Shown: positions 58,780 through 64,000 of the stretch, piece by piece
Position numbering within the stretch: the first letter of the stretch is position 1
Layout of the letters: every line of letters starts with the position of its first letter
Source: Candidatus Pelagibacter sp. RS40
GTDB taxonomy: Bacteria > Pseudomonadota > Alphaproteobacteria > Pelagibacterales > Pelagibacteraceae
Reading direction: 5' to 3'
Length of the DNA: 64,000 bases
Assembly (NCBI RefSeq): GCF_002101295.1
Contig: NZ_CP020778.1
Coordinates: 847,001 to 911,000 of the forward strand
Position numbers and translations under genes: made by a program
Notes under the pieces: generated by a model
Seen by the model: the letters and a program-made list of their open reading frames with translations, nothing else
Told to the model about the DNA's origin: nothing
The model's database searches: none

Positions 58780-59321
58780 TATTTTACTTGGAAATATAAA
58801 TATTTTTTCTTTGTTCCACCCTGCATATTTAATTCCATTCTACCTACATATATTTTATCGTGTGCTTGTGGTTTTGTAATAGAACAACCGCTATGACAGA
58901 TTTGATGCATCTTTAAAACTTTTTTATCTTTTTGACCGTCTACACATTTGATATTATCTGTTGATACTCTAGCATTCCATTTCTGTATTTTATTATCGTA
59001 AGCGTTAGATTGGTTATAGGATGGAGTAATTCCACCTCCGCATGTATCAGATTTCCATTGATTATCTTTTAATAAATCAACAAACTTAGCTGTTCCCTTT
59101 TCCTGATTTTTAAATGCATAAATATCCTCTGCAATTGTTCCAACAATATATGTAGCTTTTGTTCTTTCTCCAGAGACATCAATTGATCTAACTGAATATT
59201 GAACCATTTGAAATACTGCAACAAATCCAATACCTATAATTGCTGTAGATACTAACCCTTCTAGAAGCGTTATTCCTTTTTCAGATATTCTTTTTATTTT
59301 TTTATCTACTGATCCAATCAT
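58779..59321 (-). CDS. pilV: PilV-like minor pilin
   Basis: 180 residues. A rather long leader (about 17 residues, ending ISEKG) precedes ITLLEGLVSTAIIGIGFVAVFQMVQYSV with Glu5. The globular part is small and contains five cysteines, including the cluster HQICHSGCS. It overlaps the preceding fimT-like gene by 20 bases. Order fimT-pilV-pilW-pilX matches pilus-tip operons such as that of Pseudomonas aeruginosa. Confidence 0.83.
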   Translation of the reverse strand: MIGSVDKKIKRISEKGITLLEGLVSTAIIGIGFVAVFQMVQYSVRSIDVSGERTKATYIVGTIAEDIYAFKNQEKGTAKFVDLLKDNQWKSDTCGGGITPSYNQSNAYDNKIQKWNARVSTDNIKCVDGQKDKKVLKMHQICHSGCSITKPQAHDKIYVGRMELNMQGGTKKKYLYFQVK

Positions 59322-59970
59322 TTCTTTTAAAACTCCATTTATACTTACTTACCATACCAAATCGAGAATACTTTACTAAATAAACTGGATAATTTTCATC
59401 AAATTTTTTTGCAATAGGATCGCACGATTTGCTATTTTTATGGCAAGTTACTACATAATTATTTGATGCAACTTTATTGCTTTCAAATCCTGTATTTCCT
59501 TGAGTATCAAATTTACCTTCTTGTTTAAAATATTTTCCACCTTTTGAAAAACAAACAGATCCACTTTGAAGATGAAAGATTTTAGTTTTATCATTTAATG
59601 TAAATTCAGCGATATCGGTTCCTGAATTAAAATTACTATTTGAACAGCTTGGTTTTGTTCCAGCATTTACTAAATCTGATAAATTTCTTTGAGAAATTCC
59701 TTTAACTGTAATTTTTGCAGAAGTTCCATCTCCTGAAGGAGTTACAACATTAAGTCTAACATATGGATAACTACCTCTTTCAACTTGAGTGGTTGCAGAT
59801 GTAAACATAGTTGCAATTTTTTCCGATTGAGTTCTAAGTTCTCTGTCCACACTCCATTTATTAAAATTTGGAAAACCTACTCCTGCTATCGCACCGATGA
59901 TTGCGAGTACGACTAATAGTTCTAAAAGAGTAAAACCTTTAATGTTCTGCTTTTGCTGCACTAGCATCAA
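59302..59970 (-). CDS. fimT: FimT/GspH-like pseudopilin
   Basis: 222 residues. Leader MMLVQQKQNIKG is followed by FTLLELLVVLAIIGAIAGVGFPNF with Glu5, then the GspH-type RELRTQSEKIATMFTSATTQVERGSYPYVRL. A second in-frame ATG right after the first could also be used. Cysteines are in KPSCSN, SVCFSK, VTCHKN and KSCDP. It overlaps the pilT 3' end by 32 bases, so it is co-transcribed with pilT. Confidence 0.85.
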   Translation of the reverse strand: MMLVQQKQNIKGFTLLELLVVLAIIGAIAGVGFPNFNKWSVDRELRTQSEKIATMFTSATTQVERGSYPYVRLNVVTPSGDGTSAKITVKGISQRNLSDLVNAGTKPSCSNSNFNSGTDIAEFTLNDKTKIFHLQSGSVCFSKGGKYFKQEGKFDTQGNTGFESNKVASNNYVVTCHKNSKSCDPIAKKFDENYPVYLVKYSRFGMVSKYKWSFKRNDWISR

Positions 59971-60955
59971 TTTTTCCTGAAGTTACAAGATCTTGAATTG
60001 ATTTTTCCATAGTGATCATTCCTTCTCTTACTGCAGTTTGCATGATACTTGGAATTTGGTGGATCTTTGCTTCACGAATTAAGTTTTGAACTGGAGCTGT
60101 ACATTTCATAACTTCAAACGCACCACATCTTCCTTGTCCATCTTTTGTTTTAAACAATCTTTGCGTTACAACCATTTTTAATGAAGTTGAAATTTGTGCT
60201 CTAATTTGTGCTTGTTGTTCTGGTGGAAATACGTCAATGATCCTGTTTATTGTACTTGGTGCACCACTCGTGTGTAGAGTTCCAAAAACTAAGTGACCTG
60301 TTTCTGCAGCTGTTAAAGCAAGAGATACTGTTTCTAAATCTCTCATCTCTCCAACTAAAATTACATCTGGATCTTCTCTAAGTGCTGCTTTTAATGCTGC
60401 AGCAAATGATTGAGTTTGTTTTCCAACCTCTCTGTGCGAGATAATGCTTTTGCTATCTGTATGAATAAATTCAACGGGGTCTTCAACTGTTATAATATTT
60501 GCAGTTCTTGTTTTATTTATTTCATTTACAATTGCAGCAAGCGTTGTTGATTTACCAGATCCTGTTGGACCTGTAACTAAAACTAAACCTTTGTGCATAT
60601 CAATTATATCATAAAGCACTTGTGGAAGACTAAATTGTTCCATATCAGGAATTTTACTTTCAACTCTTCTACAAACGCACGCAGGACCATTTATTGTTTT
60701 ATAAAAGTTAGCTCTAAATCTTAATCCACTTAAAGTAATTGCCGTATCAAGCTCGTGAGTTGTCTCAAATTTTTCTAATTCTCCTTCATTACAATTCATA
60801 GATAACAAATCTTTTAAATCTTGAGCTGTTACCATTACGTCTTGAACCATAATTATTTCACCAGTTTGTCTAAAAGCTAATGGTGAACCGGCTCTAATGT
60901 GAAAGTCGGAAATTTTTTTATTATCTTTGGCTAATTCTTCTAATTTTTCAAACAT
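59939..60955 (-). CDS. pilT: Type IV pilus retraction ATPase PilT
   Basis: 338 residues. GspE/PilT family: N-terminal PAS-like domain, Walker A GPTGSGKST (about 128-136), Asp box ITVEDPVEFIH, Walker B DPDVILVGEMRDLETVSLALTAAETGHLVFGTLHT with His box, and the C-terminal AIRNLIRE-like segment (VQNLIREAKIHQIPSIMQT). PilT depolymerises the fibre, driving twitching motility and DNA or surface uptake. It is first in a reverse-strand operon running to pilY1; the extension ATPase PilB is not in this window. Confidence 0.96.
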   Translation of the reverse strand: MFEKLEELAKDNKKISDFHIRAGSPLAFRQTGEIIMVQDVMVTAQDLKDLLSMNCNEGELEKFETTHELDTAITLSGLRFRANFYKTINGPACVCRRVESKIPDMEQFSLPQVLYDIIDMHKGLVLVTGPTGSGKSTTLAAIVNEINKTRTANIITVEDPVEFIHTDSKSIISHREVGKQTQSFAAALKAALREDPDVILVGEMRDLETVSLALTAAETGHLVFGTLHTSGAPSTINRIIDVFPPEQQAQIRAQISTSLKMVVTQRLFKTKDGQGRCGAFEVMKCTAPVQNLIREAKIHQIPSIMQTAVREGMITMEKSIQDLVTSGKIDASAAKAEH

Positions 60956-60966
60956 GCAACATTGAT

Positions 60967-60972
60967 ACTATA
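60967..60972 (-). promoter_or_regulatory. -10 hexamer for the pilT operon
   Basis: Reverse-strand TATAGT at 60972-60967, 11 bases before the pilT ATG, implying a very short leader. The best -35 candidate, TGTACA at 60992-60987, is only 14 bases away, so the assignment is tentative. Confidence 0.35.
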
Positions 60973-61006
60973 AAAAGTTATTTTGATGTACAGAATTTCT
61001 ATATTC

Positions 61007-61032
61007 GGCCCAATTTAGTCACTGTTTTGGCC
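61007..61032. promoter_or_regulatory. Dyad between the divergent pilus operons
   Basis: GGCCCAA (61007-61013) and TTGGCC (61027-61032) form an imperfect dyad (one extra C) in the 163-bp pilT-pilM spacer, directly next to the palindrome at 61033-61052. GGCC words are rare in such AT-rich DNA, and both lie just here. Confidence 0.4.
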
Positions 61033-61053
61033 TTATAAAGCGTACTTTATAAT
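61033..61053 (+). promoter_or_regulatory. Palindrome over the pilM promoter -10
   Basis: TTATAAAG (61033-61040), CGTA, CTTTATAA (61045-61052): perfect 8-bp arms with a 4-base centre. The right arm overlaps a perfect TATAAT (61048-61053), a likely -10 for the forward pilus operon, about 65 bases before the ATG. TTGGCC (61027-61032) is a possible -35, at a short 15-base spacing. Confidence 0.55.
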
Positions 61054-61118
61054 TAAATACTTAATAATTAGAATGTTTTATATATAAAGACTGTTAATTT
61101 TGATTTGCAAATAAAAGT

Positions 61119-62825
61119 ATGAAAAACCCTTTAGCTAATTTGTTTAAAAAAAAGGATGCAGGCGAAGCTCCAAGCGTTACTCCAGCACCAAGTGGAAAAA
61201 AAGAGAATTTTTTTCAAAAGTTAATAAAAAATAGATTAGGAAAGTCATCTGTTAAAGGTGAACAAATAGTTGGTGTAGATTTAACTACCAATGAAATCAG
61301 ATTAGCACAAATTTCAACTAACAAAGCAAACCAATGGGTTCTAGAAAAATTTTACAGTCATAAATTTGATGGTCTTCCAGAAAACTCAACTGTACTTGAA
61401 CACCCTGATAAATTAGCAGATGAATTAAAAGTTGCTATCCAAAAGGCTAAGATAGATACTTCTAATGCTGCAATTGCAATACCAGTTACTAGCGCAATTA
61501 TAAGAGTTGTAACAAGTCCTCTAATGACTGATGAAGAGTTAAATAATGCAGTTAAAACAGATTCACTTTGGGAAAATTTAGTTCAACTAACTGATAATTT
61601 AGATGATTATTCAATTTTCCATCAAGTAATAAATAGAAATGCAACAGAAAATACTATGGATATTTTGTTCGTTGCATCAAAGCTTGCAGACATTAACAGC
61701 TACACAGATATTATTAAAAAGGGTGGTCTTAATGCAGTTATCATTGATGTTAAATGTTTTGCATTAAAATCTGCAGTTGATCAAATTAATCAAATTTCAG
61801 GATCAATAGAAGAGTCTAATTTAACAGCAGTTTTAGAATTTGGTTTAGATGAAAACTATGTAATGATTTTATATGAAAACAATCCAATCATCACAGATAT
61901 CTTTATTAGAGGGCAAGACAGAAACACATTGATTGCATCTGATAACCAAGAAGAAATGGAAGCTTTGGTAAGAAGATATATCACTCAAGTTAAACAAGCT
62001 GTTCAAGATTTTGAAACAAAATACGAAAAAAGAATTAGAAATTTAAAAGTAACTTCAAATCTTCCAAATGTTGAAACTTATCTTGCAAGTTTTAGAAAAA
62101 ATTTAGTAAACACAGGCTTCAATTTATTTGATCCACTAGATGGAATAAAAATTCCAGCGCAACTGGAGGAAAATGTTAGATTAGAAAATAGATCATATTT
62201 ATCAACAGTTCTTGGTTTAGCTTTTAGACAATTAGATGTTTTTGGTTATTTCAAATTTGTAACAGCAGTAAAAAACATTAACCTTCTTCCCAACAGAGAT
62301 TCAATGATGCAACAAAAAAGAGCAAAAGCTTTTTCAAATTTTGCATTCAAAGGAATTGTTGGAGTAGTAGCTGCTATTTACATTGTTTTATTTGGCTTAT
62401 CCTTTTGGCAAATAACGACACTAAATAATAAAATAAGCGACTACGATCAAGTTGTTCAAAATCACGAAATTAAATCAGGCGAAGTTGCAAAGTTATCAAA
62501 AGAACTGGGTAAGCTAAAAAAACAAATGGAACTAAGTAATTCAATTAAATCAAATAAAAAAATTAGTTTCAGAGTATTAGCACAAATAGCTTCAGCAGTT
62601 CCAAAAAGAGTAAAGTTTACTAAACTTGATTACAACGGAAGTAATCAAATTCTAATTGAAGGAATGGCTGCAAGCGACCAAGATATTTTAAAACTAATAA
62701 GTAATTTAAATAATAAAAAACTAATCTCACAAGCATCACTTGCAAGTATGACCTTACCAAACAGCTCAAATGCAAATAATGCTATGAAGGGATTTTTAAT
62801 CGCTTGTAAATTGGAGAATGCATAA
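61119..62825 (+). CDS. pilM: PilM-PilN fusion protein of the pilus alignment complex
   Basis: 568 residues. Residues about 47-380 form an actin-like PilM domain (VGVDLTTNEIRLAQIS, AIAIPVTSAIIRVV, VLEFGLDENYVMILYENNPIITDIFIRG). At about 387 comes KNINLLPNRDS, the conserved start of PilN that normally docks into PilM, then one membrane helix (about 411-431), a coiled coil (ISDYDQVVQNHEIKSGEVAKLSKELGKLKKQM) and the PilN ferredoxin-like periplasmic end. Elsewhere PilM (~350 residues) and PilN (~200) are separate genes; no separate pilN occurs here. The N-terminus has an additional ~45 basic, low-complexity residues. It is first in the forward operon and overlaps pilO by one base. Confidence 0.88.
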   Translation: MKNPLANLFKKKDAGEAPSVTPAPSGKKENFFQKLIKNRLGKSSVKGEQIVGVDLTTNEIRLAQISTNKANQWVLEKFYSHKFDGLPENSTVLEHPDKLADELKVAIQKAKIDTSNAAIAIPVTSAIIRVVTSPLMTDEELNNAVKTDSLWENLVQLTDNLDDYSIFHQVINRNATENTMDILFVASKLADINSYTDIIKKGGLNAVIIDVKCFALKSAVDQINQISGSIEESNLTAVLEFGLDENYVMILYENNPIITDIFIRGQDRNTLIASDNQEEMEALVRRYITQVKQAVQDFETKYEKRIRNLKVTSNLPNVETYLASFRKNLVNTGFNLFDPLDGIKIPAQLEENVRLENRSYLSTVLGLAFRQLDVFGYFKFVTAVKNINLLPNRDSMMQQKRAKAFSNFAFKGIVGVVAAIYIVLFGLSFWQITTLNNKISDYDQVVQNHEIKSGEVAKLSKELGKLKKQMELSNSIKSNKKISFRVLAQIASAVPKRVKFTKLDYNGSNQILIEGMAASDQDILKLISNLNNKKLISQASLASMTLPNSSNANNAMKGFLIACKLENA

Positions 62826-63463
62826 TGGATCTTAAAAATATGACAATGGATGATTTAAAAGAAAAGTTTGCAGCTTTTGATCGAAAGACTTTAATCAAAT
62901 TTGGAATTGGAATTGGATCTATAATTTTGTTCTTAATTATTTATTACGCAATTTTAAATCCGATGGTCAAGGAGCGAAAAGCAAAATTTGATGACAAAGT
63001 TCTAAAACAGCAAGAAATCCAACAAATGGAAAATGACATTGTAACCATAAAAGCTAGAATAAAAAAAATGGAACCTGTTGTTGCAAAAAATTCAACTTTG
63101 TTTCATTCAAAAGAAGAAGTTGAAGGTTTGTATCAAAGCTTAAGTAGATTCGCTGGTGCATTTGGATTGGTTATTTCAAAAATTGAAAAGAAAAAACCAA
63201 AACCAGTTTTAAAAGCTGGTATAGCTCAACAAGCTGAAGAATTATTGCAACCCAACCAAATTTCATATTATAGAATACCTGTTGATTATGAGATAAAAGG
63301 CAATTTTTTAAGTTACATTAAGTTTAAAAGAGCAGTTTCAAGATCAAAGAAGATGTTAAACTTTGACAAAGAGATGATAAATGTTGTACAAAACGACAAA
63401 AATGGCGCAGTCATAGCTAGTGGAGAACTAACAATTGTAGGTTTACCAAATGAATTTTTTTAA
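62825..63463 (+). CDS. pilO: Pilus alignment protein PilO
   Basis: 212 residues. Short cytoplasmic N-terminus, one membrane helix (about 25-46), a coiled coil (DKVLKQQEIQQMENDIVTIKARIKKME) and a ferredoxin-like periplasmic domain ending in a beta-strand pattern, ASGELTIVGL. This is the PilO architecture and the order PilMN-PilO-PilP supports it. PilO pairs with the PilN part of the fusion in the periplasm. Sequence identity to PilO is low by eye, so the assignment leans on topology and position. Confidence 0.85.
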   Translation: MDLKNMTMDDLKEKFAAFDRKTLIKFGIGIGSIILFLIIYYAILNPMVKERKAKFDDKVLKQQEIQQMENDIVTIKARIKKMEPVVAKNSTLFHSKEEVEGLYQSLSRFAGAFGLVISKIEKKKPKPVLKAGIAQQAEELLQPNQISYYRIPVDYEIKGNFLSYIKFKRAVSRSKKMLNFDKEMINVVQNDKNGAVIASGELTIVGLPNEFF

Positions 63464-63896
63464 AATTTTCCTAACACTTCTGTTTTTATTATTTTCTACA
63501 TTATCATACGCAGATAATCATGGCGAAACTCAAAGCGAAACAGTAAGTGAAATAGCACAAGAAATTCAAGAAGATGAGGAAGTACCTTTGAACGATCCAT
63601 TTGCAGGAAACGAGGGATCAACAGGATCTTTAGATGCATCCATTTCTCCTGAGGAACAAGAAGATGAGATGAGTTTGTATAACTTTAAGTTAGCAGGATT
63701 AATTTCAGGAAAAGATAATAGTTACATTTCATTAGTAAACACAAGCGGTGAAGTTTTAACTTTAACTCTTGGACAGTTTTTAGGAAAAGTAAAATTAGTT
63801 GATCTTAGACTGAATGAGGCAATTTTTGAAAAGGAAGATAAAACTTTTATAATGATTGATTTTAACAACCTAGTAAGAGAGGCAGATGAATACTAA
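63450..63896 (+). CDS. pilP: PilP-like periplasmic pilus protein
   Basis: 148 residues. A signal peptide (NFFKIFLTLLFLLFSTLSYA) without a lipobox Cys, a highly acidic linker of about 45 residues, then a small beta-domain (NFKLAGLISGKDNSYISLVNTSGEVLTLTLGQFLGKVKLVDLRLNEAIF) that resembles the PilP/GspC homology region. PilP links PilO/N to the secretin. In other species PilP is a lipoprotein; here it appears not to be, while the next gene is. It overlaps pilO by 14 bases and the next gene by 11. Confidence 0.78.
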   Translation: MNFFKIFLTLLFLLFSTLSYADNHGETQSETVSEIAQEIQEDEEVPLNDPFAGNEGSTGSLDASISPEEQEDEMSLYNFKLAGLISGKDNSYISLVNTSGEVLTLTLGQFLGKVKLVDLRLNEAIFEKEDKTFIMIDFNNLVREADEY

Positions 63897-64000
63897 AACT
63901 CTCTTTAAATTAATTGGGATTATTTTATTTTCATTTGTATTGACTGCATGTCAACAAATGAAAGATGTAAATAAGCCTTTCAAACATAACACACCACTTA
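63886..64000 (+). CDS. Lipoprotein start, probable pilus secretin PilQ/MshL (partial)
   Basis: Starts at ATG 63886 inside the pilP end and runs off the window after 38 codons. The N-terminus is a lipoprotein signal peptide: basic MNTKTLFK, a hydrophobic core, and the lipobox LTAC with Cys at about residue 22, followed by QQMKDVNKPFKHN. In this operon position the outer-membrane secretin is expected; MshL-type secretins are lipoproteins. The secretin domain itself lies beyond the window, so the identity is inference. Confidence 0.55.
   Translation, partial: MNTKTLFKLIGIILFSFVLTACQQMKDVNKPFKHNTPL

Overview
The window looks like a stretch of a streamlined, AT-rich alphaproteobacterial chromosome, most likely of the SAR11 (Pelagibacter) type. 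The reasons are an A+T content near 70% by eye, gene spacing of a few bases or small overlaps almost everywhere, lysine/asparagine/isoleucine-rich proteins, alphaproteobacterial gene orders (ybgF-tilS-ftsH-folP-glmM; S49 peptidase-glyQ-glyS-ppdK; hflK-hflC-DUF2065-degP; mreBCD-pbp2-rodA), and a circularly permuted two-piece tmRNA gene. I see no prophage, insertion sequence, CRISPR array or obviously transferred island. The species assignment is an inference.

Layout. 1-7.7 kb (+): end of the Tol-Pal accessory gene cpoB/ybgF, then tilS, ftsH, folP, glmM, thiD, purA. 7.7-9.6 kb (-): rluD and rpoH (sigma-32). 9.67 kb: tRNA-Arg(UCG), abutting a reverse-strand two-gene ABC-2 exporter followed by a Sua5/TsaC-type gene. 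12.2-15.2 kb (+): xseB, ispA, dxs. 15.2-18 kb: aroC (-), pdxH (+), long-chain polyprenyl synthase (-). 18-24.5 kb (+): S49 peptidase, glyQ, glyS, ppdK. 24.5-26.3 kb (-): nadC, nadA. 26.4-26.75 kb: tRNA-Leu(GAG) (+) and ssrA (-). 26.8-33 kb: thyX (+), mrp (-), then hflK, hflC, a DUF2065-like gene, degP/Q, miaA (+). 33-38 kb (+): branched-chain amino acid genes ilvB, ilvH, ilvC, leuA. 38-43.6 kb (+): the rod-shape set mreB, mreC, mreD, mrdA (PBP2), rodA. 43.7-46.8 kb: a BASS-family transporter, an unrecognised protein with two winged-helix-like segments, and (-) a GAF/SpoIIE-type PP2C phosphatase. 47-52.2 kb (+): prepilin peptidase, then MoxR ATPase, DUF58, TgpA-like transglutaminase and an AsmA-like anchored protein.

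52.2-64 kb is a type IV pilus locus with two divergent arms. The reverse arm runs pilT, a fimT-like pseudopilin, pilV-, pilW- and pilX-like minor pilins, an unrecognised secreted protein and a large PilY1. The forward arm runs a PilM-PilN fusion, PilO, PilP and the start of a lipoprotein that is probably the secretin. The arms share a 163-bp control region with two inverted repeats. Minor pilins plus PilY1 form the tip/priming complex, PilMN-O-P plus the secretin form the envelope-spanning alignment machine, PilT retracts, and the prepilin peptidase 12 kb away processes the pilins. The motor PilB, platform PilC and major pilin are not in the window.

The observations most worth following are a PilY1 whose VWA domain appears to be split by a propeller-like insertion of about 310 residues, the PilM-PilN fusion, the palindrome on the pilM promoter, the mirror-image promoters between tsaC and xseB, five convergent gene pairs interlocked through the same 4-bp stop overlap, and a palindrome at the hflK start.
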